A stretch of 64,000 nt of DNA, taken from NCBI RefSeq assembly GCF_039539005.1, contig NZ_BAABCP010000001.1, forward strand, positions 1,488,001-1,552,000, given 5' to 3'. Shown here in pieces: positions 42,166 to 50,337 of the stretch (its first letter is position 1; each line of letters begins with the position of its first letter). A program made the position numbers and the translations under genes. The notes under the pieces are model-generated. The model worked only from the letters and a program-made list of their open reading frames with translations, had not been told where the DNA came from and made no database searches. The DNA is from Microbacterium soli (lineage in GTDB: Bacteria > Actinomycetota > Actinomycetes > Actinomycetales > Microbacteriaceae).

Positions 42166-43520
42166 GCGGCCACCATCGTCCATCGGTCGGTGCGCACTCG
42201 CCAGCCGAGGGTGGCGAGGCGGGCCAGCATGTAGACGCCGAAGAACGCGACGGCCAGCCACAGCAGGCCGAGCATCCCGTCGACGCCCGTGAGCGAGATG
42301 ATCCACAGCGCGGGCAGGAAGGGCACGAGGTTCACGAGCCCGGCCAGCGCGAGGTAGCGGGTGTCGTTCGCGCCCATCAGCACGCCGTCGAGCACGAACA
42401 CGACTCCGGCGACGGGCTGCGCGACGGCCAGCACGAGGAAGGCCGGCTGCACGAGTGCGGCGATGTCGGCATCCCCGGTGAAGACGATCCCCAGCAGGCC
42501 GGAGAGCGCGGCGATCGCGGCGCCGACGAGCACGCCGAACCACATGCCCCACGCCGTGGTGCGGCGCAGCACCCGGTGCACCTGAGCGAGGTCGTCGGCG
42601 CCGAGGCTCTTGCCGATGAGAGCCTGCGCGGCGATCGCGAGGGCGTCCAGAGCGAAGGCGGCGGTGGAGAAGATGGTGAAGACGATCTGCCAGCCGGCGA
42701 GCTCCTGCGTGCCGATGCCGGTGGCGACGCCGACGGTGATCAGCAGGGCCGCGCGCAGGCTGATGGTGCGCAGGAACAGCCACCAGCCGGATCGGGCGGT
42801 GCCGCGGAGGCCGGCGCGCTGTGCCTTCATTGATGCGCCGTGCCGGAGGGCGAGGCGGCGGATGACGACCACGTAGGCGGCGACCATGCCCCATTGCGCG
42901 GTGACGGTGCCGAACGCGGAGCCGGCGATGCCCCAGCCGAGCCCGTAGATGAAGAGCCAGTTCAGCAGGGCGTTGGCGCCGAAGCCGAGCCCGGCGATCC
43001 ACAGCGGCGTCACGGTGTCCTGCATGCCGCGCAGCAGGCCGGTCGCGGCGAACACGATGAGCATGGCGGGCAGGCCCCACATCGAGATCATCAGGTAGGT
43101 GTGGGCCTGGGCGCCGACGGCGCCGGACGGGCCGAACATGGCGACGATCCACGGCGTGCTGACGGCTCCGATGATGGCGAGCACGGCGCCGAGACCGAGC
43201 GCGAACCACATGCCGTCGATTCCGACGGAGACGGCGTCGCCGGGTTCGCCGGCGCCGAACCGACGCGCGACGGCGGGGGTGGTGGAGTACGCGAGGAACA
43301 CCATGAGTCCAACGATGGTCTGCAGCACGGCGCTGGCGATGCCGAGGCCGGCGAGGGGCGTGGCACCCAGGTGGCCGATCATCGCCGCGTCGAGGATGAG
43401 GAACAGCGGCTCGGCCACGAGCGCGCCGAGCGCCGGGACCGCGAGGTGAAGGATCTCGCGGTTCAGCGATGGGGCGGCGTCGGGTCCGGTGCCCGGTGGG
43501 GAGGAGGGATCGGATGCCAC
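42162..43520 (-). CDS. MATE-family efflux transporter (DinF-like)
   Basis: A 452-residue MATE protein with about 12 helices: helix 1 EPLFLILDAAMIGHLGATPLAGLG is the family signature, with ATGLLRGMQDTVTPL in the first half and ALDALAIAAQALIGKSLGA opening the second. Such antiporters export cationic drugs or metabolites using H+ or Na+. GTG 43520 is chosen because longer forms would overlap the HNH gene, and a TAGGCT -10-like box lies 7 bases before it, suggesting a leaderless transcript. It is coupled to the LmeA-like gene downstream. Confidence 0.88.
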   Translation of the reverse strand: MASDPSSPPGTGPDAAPSLNREILHLAVPALGALVAEPLFLILDAAMIGHLGATPLAGLGIASAVLQTIVGLMVFLAYSTTPAVARRFGAGEPGDAVSVGIDGMWFALGLGAVLAIIGAVSTPWIVAMFGPSGAVGAQAHTYLMISMWGLPAMLIVFAATGLLRGMQDTVTPLWIAGLGFGANALLNWLFIYGLGWGIAGSAFGTVTAQWGMVAAYVVVIRRLALRHGASMKAQRAGLRGTARSGWWLFLRTISLRAALLITVGVATGIGTQELAGWQIVFTIFSTAAFALDALAIAAQALIGKSLGADDLAQVHRVLRRTTAWGMWFGVLVGAAIAALSGLLGIVFTGDADIAALVQPAFLVLAVAQPVAGVVFVLDGVLMGANDTRYLALAGLVNLVPFLPALWIISLTGVDGMLGLLWLAVAFFGVYMLARLATLGWRVRTDRWTMVAA

Positions 43521-43590
43521 GCCCCCGAGCCTATGCGGTTCGGAGCTCGCGGGCCCACGCGGCCCGCTCCGGCGCCCTGCGGGCGCGCCC

Positions 43591-45063
43591 TCACGCGGCG
43601 ATGTCATAGCGGGCCCGCCCGCCGAGGCGCGGGGTGCGTGAAGGATCGATGTTCGCAGGCGGAATGAACTGCACTCGCGCCCTGACGTTGACGCCCGTCC
43701 CCGTTCGTCGCGCGGCCATGCTCCCGGAAACTCGTTCCGTCCCGGCGCCGCTCACCGTCCCGGCGCCACTCACCGTCCCGGCGCCACTCACCGTCCCGCC
43801 ACCACCCGGCGGATTCTCGATCCGGATCTCCCAGCCGTTGTCATGGATCCGATGGTGACAGGATTCGCACAGCAGGATCCCGTTGGACAGGTCGGTGGGC
43901 CCGGCATCCCGTCGCCACCAGCGCAGGTGATGCGCCTTGGCCATCTGGGGAGGGAGGCCGCACATCGCGCATCCGCCGTCCCTCTCCACGAGCGCCAGCC
44001 GTTGCGCCTTCGTGAACAGCCGCCGTTCGCGCCCCCAGTCGAGGATCTCCCCGGCGCTGTCGAGCACGCACGGGATCACGCCACCGGCCGCGGCCATCCG
44101 CCGCACCGCGGCGATGCTGATCGGCTGGTCGGCTCCGTCGATCGTGCCGTGCCCGATCCCGCTCTCCAGCGCATCGGCGTCGACGCGCACGACCACCGTG
44201 GCTCCGGCCAGCGGCGTGCGGGACTCGCAGCCGAGCACGTGCGTGCAGAACACGCTCAGCGCATCGGCCCGCATCATCGCGACGGTGCGCCTGTCGGCAT
44301 CCGCCTCTTTCGCCTCTCCGGTGTCGACGGCGGCCTTTCGGGCCTGGAACTGCGCTGTGACGTATCCGTCGATCGCCGCCCTGATCGCCGCACCCTGCTC
44401 GATGGGCGTCACCAGGTTCAGATGCAGGTTCCCATCGCGTTCGAACAGGGTGAGAGAGCGCGCCGCGCGCCGCTCCTCCTCTCGAGCCTCCAGCTCGTCC
44501 TCCTCGAGGACGGCCTCGGCCTTCGTGATCAGCCTGCGCACGTCGTCGACGCTCGATCCGATCGCGCGCTCGACGAGCAGTCGCTCCACCTCGGCGACCT
44601 TCTCCGCAGGAGACCCCACCCGCGCGCGATCCAGGAAGGTGATGATGAGCCCCGCTGCCGCGGCACCCAGGGCTCCGTCGACCAGGGCGGATTGCGCAGC
44701 CGGATACCTCGCCGACACCGGCGCGCCGGTCGGATCCGTCTGCGGAGCCGTCCCCACGCCGGTGCGGACCAGCCGCGAGGCCTCACCCGTGGTCGTCCCC
44801 GCCGAAGCGGCGATCAGCTGGGCGGGATTCCGGTAGCCGTTCCTCTTCGCCAGCGACTCGGGCCCCAGCTCCGGCCGGGACTCCTCCGCGATCCGTGCGG
44901 CGATGGCCACCTGCAGCGCATCCACCTGTCTGCGCAGTGCGCCCAGGGCCGTGTTCACCGACACCAGCCCCGCTCCGCACAGGTCGGCCGCGGACCGAGC
45001 ATCCGCCCACACCACATCGAGAGCCATCACGGCCTCGTGCAGTGGCGACAGTGCTTCCGACAT
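43591..45063 (-). CDS. DUF222 / HNH endonuclease-domain protein (13E12-like)
   Basis: A 490-residue protein with an N-terminal DUF222 domain (about residues 30-330, including RNGYRNPAQLIAASAGTTTG) and a C-terminal HNH nuclease motif: CAMCGLPPQMAKAHHLRWW, then LCESCHHRIHDNGWEI, with zinc-binding cysteine pairs and HH/HxxxxH residues. Multi-copy relatives are widespread in actinobacteria (the 13E12-like group); their role is unknown, with mobility or DNA processing suspected. A tandem GTVSGA hexapeptide repeat follows the nuclease domain. A strong promoter ends 7 bases before ATG 45063, so the mRNA may be leaderless. Confidence 0.9.
   Translation of the reverse strand: MSEALSPLHEAVMALDVVWADARSAADLCGAGLVSVNTALGALRRQVDALQVAIAARIAEESRPELGPESLAKRNGYRNPAQLIAASAGTTTGEASRLVRTGVGTAPQTDPTGAPVSARYPAAQSALVDGALGAAAAGLIITFLDRARVGSPAEKVAEVERLLVERAIGSSVDDVRRLITKAEAVLEEDELEAREEERRAARSLTLFERDGNLHLNLVTPIEQGAAIRAAIDGYVTAQFQARKAAVDTGEAKEADADRRTVAMMRADALSVFCTHVLGCESRTPLAGATVVVRVDADALESGIGHGTIDGADQPISIAAVRRMAAAGGVIPCVLDSAGEILDWGRERRLFTKAQRLALVERDGGCAMCGLPPQMAKAHHLRWWRRDAGPTDLSNGILLCESCHHRIHDNGWEIRIENPPGGGGTVSGAGTVSGAGTVSGAGTERVSGSMAARRTGTGVNVRARVQFIPPANIDPSRTPRLGGRARYDIAA
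43739..43798 (-). repeat. 18-bp tandem repeat inside the HNH gene
   Basis: Three near-identical 18-bp units (CCGGCGCCACTCACCGTC on the plus strand, one with G for A) plus a partial unit encode in-frame SGAGTV repeats. The unit is a multiple of 3, so copy-number change would keep the frame and lengthen the linker after the HNH domain. Confidence 0.8.
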
Positions 45064-45069
45064 GCCTCA

Positions 45070-45098
45070 ATAGTACAAAAGTTCGAACATGAAGTCAA
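45070..45098 (-). promoter_or_regulatory. Strong promoter of the HNH gene
   Basis: On the minus strand TTGACT (45098-45093) and TACTAT (45075-45070) are separated by exactly 17 bases in an AT-rich pocket rare for this genome. The -10 box ends 7 bases before the ATG (45063), predicting a start at or very near +1 and so a leaderless mRNA. The spacer contains the palindrome GTTCGAAC. Confidence 0.65.
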
Positions 45099-45128
45099 GA
45101 AAAAGGGGAACAAATATTCGAGAGTCGT

Positions 45129-46151
45129 TCAGCGCAGCGCTCTGCCCGCCGATCCCAGCTCCTCCGCGGCCCGCACCACGCGCGCCGCCATCGCGCCCTC
45201 TGCGGGCCTGCCCCAGCTGCGCGGGTCGTACGCCTTCTTGTCGCCGTACCCGCCGTCGATCTTGAGCACCCTGTTCCAGTTCGACATCATGTGCCCCGCG
45301 ATCGAGCTCGTGAACGCATACTGCGTGTCGGTGTCGATGTTCATCTTCACGACGCCGTGCGAGATGGCATCCGAGATCTCCTGGGGACTCGACCCCGAAC
45401 CGCCGTGAAACACGAGATCGAACGGACGGTCGCGTCCGGTCTCGGCGCCGATGGCGGACTGGATCTCACCCAGGATCTCGGGTCGCAGGTGCACGGATGC
45501 CGGGTTGTAGACCCCATGCACATTGCCGAACGTCAGTGCGGTGAGGTAGCGGCCGCGCTCGCCCGTGCCGAGGGCGGCGACGGTGGCACGGGCGTCGTCG
45601 ACGGTCGAGTACAGCTCGTCGTTGATCTCGTGGGAGATGCCGTCCTCCTCGCCGCCGACGACGCCGACCTCGATCTCGAGGATCGTCCTGGCCTGCTCGC
45701 TCAGCTGCAGCAGCTCGTCGGCGATGCGCAGGTTCTCGTCGAGCGGCACGGCCGAGCCGTCCCACATGTGTGACTGGAACAGCGGATCCAGCCCGCGTGC
45801 GCGGCGCTGGATCGCGTCGTCGAGCAGCGGGCGCACCCAGTCGTCGAGGTGCTGCACGGGGCAGTGGTCGGTGTGCAGCGCGACGGTGATGCCGTACCGC
45901 TGCGCGACCTCGTGCGCGTACAGTGCGAGTGCCTTCGAGCCGATGGCTCTGTCCTGCACGCTCGTGCCGGAGAGGTAGAGCGCGGTGCCGAGGGAGACCT
46001 GGATGATGCCGTCGCTCTCCGCCTCCGCGAAGCCCTGCAGGGCGGCGTTGAGCGTCTGCGAGCTCGTCACGTTGATGGCGGGCAGGGCGAAGCCACGGTT
46101 CTTCGCGTTGTCGATCATGGCCGCGTAGGTCTCAGGCGTGGCGATGGGCAT
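45129..46151 (-). CDS. fba: Class II fructose-bisphosphate aldolase
   Basis: A 340-residue zinc aldolase: N-terminal GFALPAINVTSSQTLNAAL, catalytic and zinc region VALHTDHCPVQHLDDWV, then EIEVGVVGGEEDG, LTFGNVHGVYNPA, LVFHGGSGSS and GVVKMNIDTDTQY. It cleaves fructose 1,6-bisphosphate, or a related ketose bisphosphate, to triose phosphates. ATG 46151 has an AGAGGA site. It lies 15 bases after the LacI gene on the same strand, probably in one transcript, and is divergent from the sugar importer and kinases whose products it would cleave. Confidence 0.92.
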   Translation of the reverse strand: MPIATPETYAAMIDNAKNRGFALPAINVTSSQTLNAALQGFAEAESDGIIQVSLGTALYLSGTSVQDRAIGSKALALYAHEVAQRYGITVALHTDHCPVQHLDDWVRPLLDDAIQRRARGLDPLFQSHMWDGSAVPLDENLRIADELLQLSEQARTILEIEVGVVGGEEDGISHEINDELYSTVDDARATVAALGTGERGRYLTALTFGNVHGVYNPASVHLRPEILGEIQSAIGAETGRDRPFDLVFHGGSGSSPQEISDAISHGVVKMNIDTDTQYAFTSSIAGHMMSNWNRVLKIDGGYGDKKAYDPRSWGRPAEGAMAARVVRAAEELGSAGRALR

Positions 46152-46165
46152 GACGTTCCTCTCGA

Positions 46166-47164
46166 TCAGGGACAGCCGCACGAGGTGCGTCGGTGGAATG
46201 AGGTGTCGACGATGCGCTGCTCGAAGGGCGATCGGTCGCCCTCGATGCGCCGCATGAGCAGGTCGACGGCCTCGCGCCCCATCCGTTCGACGTTCTGCGC
46301 GATGGCGGTGAGTCCGGGGCTGAACAGGTCGCTCCACTCGAAGTCGTCGTAGCAGACGAGGGCGATGTCATCGGGGATGCGCAGGCCGAACTCCGAGATC
46401 GCCCGCATCGCCCCGATGGTCATGGCGTTGTTCAGGGTCAGCAGCGCGGTCGGCGGCTCGTCCAGGCTCAGCAGCTGCTCGACGGCCGCGCGCGCGTGAT
46501 CCCGGTTCGACTCTCCGGCGATGATCAGTCGGGGGTCGGCCTCGATGCCGTGCGCGGCCAGGGCGTCCAGGTATCCCGCGCGGCGCTCCGTGGTCGAGTC
46601 GAGGCCCGCCAGACCGACGATCGCGCCGATCCGCCGGTGGCCGTGCTCGATGAGGTGGGAGGTGAGCATCTCCGTCGACGCGCGGTTCTCGGGCGTGACC
46701 TGGTCGCAGGCGATGTCGGCCGAGCGGTCGATGAGCACCAGTGGCGTGTCGCTTCCTGTGACGGCTGTGGCGGCCTGGTCGGCGAAGCCGGCGGAGGGCG
46801 CGACGATCAGCCCATCGACGCTGCGCCCGAGGAACGAGTCGATGACGAGCCGCTCGCGGGTGGCCTCGTCGTGGCTGTCGCCGAGCAGCAGGATGTAGCC
46901 CTCCGCGGAGATGCGGCGCTCTATCGCGTGCAGCAGCGGCCCGAAGTACTGGTTCGTCACCCCGGAGATGACGACGCCGATGGCGTGGGATCGGCCGCCC
47001 GCCAGTGTGCGCGCGGCGGCGTTGCGCCGGTACCCGAGGTCGCGGACGGCCTGCTCGACGCGCGCACGGGTGCTGTCGTTGACCGGGCGGGTGTTGTTGA
47101 GCACGTGCGAGACCGTGCTCAGGGAGACGCCGGCGCGCGTCGCCACCTCACTCATCGTCACCAC
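46166..47164 (-). CDS. LacI-family repressor of the sugar locus
   Basis: A 332-residue LacI protein. The helix-turn-helix is TMSEVATRAGVSLSTVSHVL with hinge NNTRPVNDSTRARVEQAV; the effector domain begins HAIGVVISGVTNQYFGPLL. GTG 47164 is 9 bases after AGAAGGG; the next GTG is also possible. It is divergent from the importer genes. A 26-bp palindrome in the shared 149-base region holds two LacI-type AAGCGCTT cores and covers the -35 box of the importer promoter. This arrangement suggests repression of the importer operon and possibly of its own fba-containing unit. Confidence 0.9.
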   Translation of the reverse strand: MVTMSEVATRAGVSLSTVSHVLNNTRPVNDSTRARVEQAVRDLGYRRNAAARTLAGGRSHAIGVVISGVTNQYFGPLLHAIERRISAEGYILLLGDSHDEATRERLVIDSFLGRSVDGLIVAPSAGFADQAATAVTGSDTPLVLIDRSADIACDQVTPENRASTEMLTSHLIEHGHRRIGAIVGLAGLDSTTERRAGYLDALAAHGIEADPRLIIAGESNRDHARAAVEQLLSLDEPPTALLTLNNAMTIGAMRAISEFGLRIPDDIALVCYDDFEWSDLFSPGLTAIAQNVERMGREAVDLLMRRIEGDRSPFEQRIVDTSFHRRTSCGCP

Positions 47165-47229
47165 GGCGGGCTGCCCTTCTGCGGATGCTGGCAATGACAC
47201 GCTCACGCTAACACTTCGGGGCATCTTTG

Positions 47230-47255
47230 CGAAAGCGCTTGCGCAAGCGCTTTCG
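47230..47255. promoter_or_regulatory. 26-bp perfect palindrome: double LacI operator
   Basis: The arm CGAAAGCGCTTGC (47230-47242) is mirrored exactly at 47243-47255. Each half contains the palindrome AAGCGCTT, the GC-centred core typical of LacI-family operators, 12 bp apart, so two dimers or a tetramer could bind. It overlaps the -35 box of the importer promoter and lies 65 bases before the LacI start. Confidence 0.75.
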
Positions 47256-47267
47256 TGTTTGTATCGT
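47239..47267 (+). promoter_or_regulatory. Promoter of the sugar importer operon
   Basis: TTGCGC (47239-47244) and TATCGT (47262-47267) with a 17-base spacer. The -35 box lies in the middle of the LacI palindrome, so repressor binding would block polymerase. Confidence 0.55.
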
Positions 47268-47313
47268 GACCGTGGGTGCAGTAGCCCGGCCAAGAGAGAT
47301 CGAAGGAGTTCTC

Positions 47314-48345
47314 ATGAATCGCAGGTTTTCCAAGCGGATGCTGGTGATCGCGACCGCATTCGCCGCCACAGCGGTGCTGATGGGCACCACAGCATGCAGT
47401 TCCAGCGCCCCCGAGCAGTCGTCGTCATCGGGCGGCTCGGGCGACACCGTCAAGATCGGGCTGGTGACCAAGACCGACTCGAACCCGTTCTTCGTGAAGA
47501 TGCGCGAGTCGGCGCAGGAGTCGGCCAAGGAGAACGGCGCCGAGCTGATCGCCCTCGCCGGCGCGTTCGACGGAGACAACGAAGGCCAGGTCGCGGCGAT
47601 CGAGAACCTCGTCAGCCAGGGCGTGGACGGCATCATGATCACGCCCAACTCGTCCTCCGGCATTCTCGCCGCCATCAAGAAGGCCCGCGACCAGGGCATC
47701 CTCGTCGTCGCGCTCGACACCGCCACCGACCCGGAGGACGCCGTCGACGCCACCTTCGCGACGGACAACCTCGCCGCCGGGGTGGCGCAGGGCAAGTGGG
47801 TCAAGGCCGCGCTGGGCGACAAGGCGCCCAAGCTGCTGATGCTCGACGGGACGCCCGGCGGCACGGTCGACACCTTCCGGCACGACGGCTTCCTGCAGGG
47901 CATGGGGCTCAGCGAGGACTCGCCCGAGGTACTCGGCATGGAGAACACCAACGGCGACCAGACCAAGGCGCAGACCGCGATGGAGAACCTGCTCCAGCGC
48001 GTGCCGGACGCCAACTCGCTGTACACGATCAACGAGCCCGCCGCGGCCGGCGGCTACGCGGCCATCAAGGCGGCGGGCAAGCAGGATCAGATCGTCATCG
48101 GCTCCATCGACGGGTCCTGCACGGGCGTCGAGAACGTGAAGAACGGCGTCATCGGGGCGACGGTCATGCAGTTCCCGACGAAGATGGCCGACGAGGGCGT
48201 CAAGGCCATCGTCGCGTTCGCGAAGGACGGCACGAAGCCGAAGGCCGGCTTCAACGACACCGGATCGGTGCTGATCACGGACAAGCCGATGTCGGGCCTG
48301 GACTCCGAGGACACCGCCTGGGGCGCGGAGAACTGCTGGGGCTGA
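47314..48345 (+). CDS. Sugar ABC transporter substrate-binding lipoprotein (FrcB/RbsB-like)
   Basis: A 343-residue class I periplasmic-binding protein. The Sec lipoprotein leader has the lipobox MGTTAC. The mature part starts VKIGLVTKTDSNPFFVKMRE, with the ribose/fructose-type signatures NLVSQGVDGIMITPNSS and IGSIDGSCTGVENVKNG. It delivers a monosaccharide to the permease. Together with its single-domain ATPase partner and the downstream kinases, the layout resembles the fructose system FrcBCAK of rhizobia, so a ketose such as fructose is a fair guess. ATG 47314 has GAAGGAG. A strong hairpin follows the gene. Confidence 0.9.
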   Translation: MNRRFSKRMLVIATAFAATAVLMGTTACSSSAPEQSSSSGGSGDTVKIGLVTKTDSNPFFVKMRESAQESAKENGAELIALAGAFDGDNEGQVAAIENLVSQGVDGIMITPNSSSGILAAIKKARDQGILVVALDTATDPEDAVDATFATDNLAAGVAQGKWVKAALGDKAPKLLMLDGTPGGTVDTFRHDGFLQGMGLSEDSPEVLGMENTNGDQTKAQTAMENLLQRVPDANSLYTINEPAAAGGYAAIKAAGKQDQIVIGSIDGSCTGVENVKNGVIGATVMQFPTKMADEGVKAIVAFAKDGTKPKAGFNDTGSVLITDKPMSGLDSEDTAWGAENCWG

Positions 48346-48359
48346 GCAGGTCTGCGGCG

Positions 48360-48392
48360 CGGGCGGGGCTGCGGTGTTCGCAACCCCGCCCG
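48360..48392 (+). terminator. Intra-operon hairpin after the binding-protein gene
   Basis: CGGGCGGGG (48360-48368) pairs with CCCCGCCCG (48384-48392), with an inner TGCG/CGCA stem and a GTGTT loop. It lies in the 153-base gap between the binding protein and permease genes. Such hairpins cause partial termination or protect the upstream mRNA, giving excess binding protein. No other element is seen in the gap. Confidence 0.6.
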
Positions 48393-48498
48393 TCGGCCGG
48401 CACCCGCTCGGCCCGCCCTCCGGCCGGAACCCGCGTCCGCCAGAACCCGCCCACCCGCACCGCATCCATGAGAGAACCGTGGAGATGAGAGAACAACG

Positions 48499-49512
48499 AT
48501 GAGCACTCCGACCATGGCGACCCAGTCGCAGAACCCACCCCCTCCCGCATCCCTCGTGCGTCGCGCGACGTCGTCGATCGTGCGCGCACCGCTGTTCGGC
48601 GCGAGCGTCGCCCTGATCGTGGCGATCATCGCGTTCGGTATCATCTCCCCGCGGTTCCTCGCGCCGGGAAACATCTCGCTGATCCTGCAGCAGTCCGTCG
48701 TCATCGGCATCCTCGCCGTCGCCCAGACGCTCATCATCCTCACCGCCGGCATCGACCTCTCGATCGGCGCCATCGCCGTGCTGGGCACGGTCGTGATGGC
48801 GCAGACGGCGGGCGCGGTGGGGCCGGTGTCGGCGATCCTGCTGACGCTGATCGTGTGCGTGGCCCTCGGCTCCCTCAACGGCGGGCTGTCCACACTGCTG
48901 CACCTGCCGCCCTTCATCGTCACGCTGGGCACGTTCACGGCGATCGTGGCGGCCACCCACCTGTACGCCGGCTCTCAGACCTTCCAGGTCAGCGATCCGC
49001 TGCTGACGTTCCTGGGCACCACGTTCCGGATCGGCGACTTCGTGACCACCTACGGCGTGGTCGCCATGCTCCTCGTCTATCTGGTGGTCGGCTACGCCCT
49101 CACCCAGACGGCGTGGGGCAGGCACGTGTACGCCGTCGGCGGCAACCCGGCGGCGGCGAAGCTCTCCGGCGTCCGCAGCGACTGGGTGACGTTCTCGGTG
49201 TACTTCTTCTCGGGCGTGATCGCGCTCATCGCGGCGTGGGCGGCGCTCGGCCGCATCCCGAACGCCGATCCCAACGCCTACCAGAACGCGAACCTCGAGA
49301 CCATCACGGCCGTCGTCATCGGCGGGACGAGCCTCTTCGGCGGCCGTGGCGGCGTGCTCGGCACCCTCATCGGAACGCTCATCGTCGGCGTGCTGCGCAA
49401 CGGGCTCACGCTCGCCGGCGTCGACAACCTGTACCAGAACATCGCGACGGGCGTCCTGGTCATCGCGGCAGTCGCCGTCGATCAGATCATGCGCCGGCGC
49501 ACGGCTCGATAG
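48499..49512 (+). CDS. Sugar ABC transporter permease (FrcC/RbsC-like)
   Basis: A 337-residue membrane permease of the ribose/fructose class with about 8-10 helices. Recognisable segments are LIILTAGIDLSIGAIAVLGT, VTLGTFTAIVAATHLYAGS and TAVVIGGTSLFGGRGGVLGT, the last being the conserved ATPase-contact region. It forms the homodimeric channel. Spacing to the ATPase gene is 18 bases with a GAGGAGAG site. Confidence 0.92.
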   Translation: MSTPTMATQSQNPPPPASLVRRATSSIVRAPLFGASVALIVAIIAFGIISPRFLAPGNISLILQQSVVIGILAVAQTLIILTAGIDLSIGAIAVLGTVVMAQTAGAVGPVSAILLTLIVCVALGSLNGGLSTLLHLPPFIVTLGTFTAIVAATHLYAGSQTFQVSDPLLTFLGTTFRIGDFVTTYGVVAMLLVYLVVGYALTQTAWGRHVYAVGGNPAAAKLSGVRSDWVTFSVYFFSGVIALIAAWAALGRIPNADPNAYQNANLETITAVVIGGTSLFGGRGGVLGTLIGTLIVGVLRNGLTLAGVDNLYQNIATGVLVIAAVAVDQIMRRRTAR

Positions 49513-49530
49513 CGGCGAGGAGAGACGGAT

Positions 49531-50337
49531 ATGACTGTGAACGAGCAGGCGGCCACGAGGACGATGGCGCTGCAGGCGCGCGGCCTCGTCAAGCGCTACG
49601 GCAGCGTGACGGCCATCAACGGAGCCGACTTCGACCTTCGAGAGGGTGAGGTGCTCGCCGTCATCGGTGACAACGGCGCGGGCAAGTCGAGCCTCATCAA
49701 GGCGCTGGCGGGGGCGGTCAGCCCGGATGCCGGTGAGCTCCGGATGCACGGCGAGGTGGTGCACTTCCGCAGCACCGGCGACGCCCGCGCGCACGGGATC
49801 GAGACGGTCTATCAGGACCTCGCGGTCATCCCGGCGCTGGACATCGCCTCGAATCTGTACCTGGGCAGGGAGGTCCGCCGCAGGGGCTTCATGGGGACGG
49901 TGCTGCGCCGACTCGACATGCCCGCCATGCGTGCGGAGGCCGCCAAGCACCTCAGCGAGCTGAAGATCGGCATCAAGTCCGTGAACCAGGCCGTCGAGAC
50001 GCTGTCCGGCGGTCAGCGCCAGGGCGTCGCCGTCTCGCGGGCGGCCGCATTCGGTCATGGGGTGATCATCATGGACGAGCCGACGGCGGCGCTGGGCGTG
50101 CGCGAGTCCGGGCAGGTGATCGAGCTGATCAAGTCGATCAGGGAGCGGGGCATCCCCGTCGTGCTCATCAGCCACGACATGCCGCATGTCTTCGAGGTGG
50201 CGGACCGCATCCACGTGCACCGGCTCGGGCGCCGGGCGGCGGTCGTCGACCCGAAGCAGCGCACGATGTCGGAGGTCGTCGCGCTGATGACCGGCGCCGA
50301 GCGGCCGAGCGAGATCGAGGCGGCGGGAGGTGAATGA
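49531..50337 (+). CDS. Sugar ABC transporter ATPase, single-domain (FrcA-like)
   Basis: A 268-residue ATPase with Walker A GDNGAGKSSL, signature TLSGGQRQGVAVSRA, Walker B VIIMDEPTAALGV and switch LISHDMPHVFEVADR. It has one nucleotide-binding domain rather than the two fused domains of RbsA-type sugar ATPases (about 500 residues); single-domain versions occur in the FrcA branch. It ends overlapping the PfkB kinase by 8 bases. Confidence 0.9.
   Translation: MTVNEQAATRTMALQARGLVKRYGSVTAINGADFDLREGEVLAVIGDNGAGKSSLIKALAGAVSPDAGELRMHGEVVHFRSTGDARAHGIETVYQDLAVIPALDIASNLYLGREVRRRGFMGTVLRRLDMPAMRAEAAKHLSELKIGIKSVNQAVETLSGGQRQGVAVSRAAAFGHGVIIMDEPTAALGVRESGQVIELIKSIRERGIPVVLISHDMPHVFEVADRIHVHRLGRRAAVVDPKQRTMSEVVALMTGAERPSEIEAAGGE

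Noticed and set aside
43739..43798. CRISPR-like short repeats.
   Set aside because: The 18-bp units are contiguous without spacers and lie in frame inside the HNH coding sequence.
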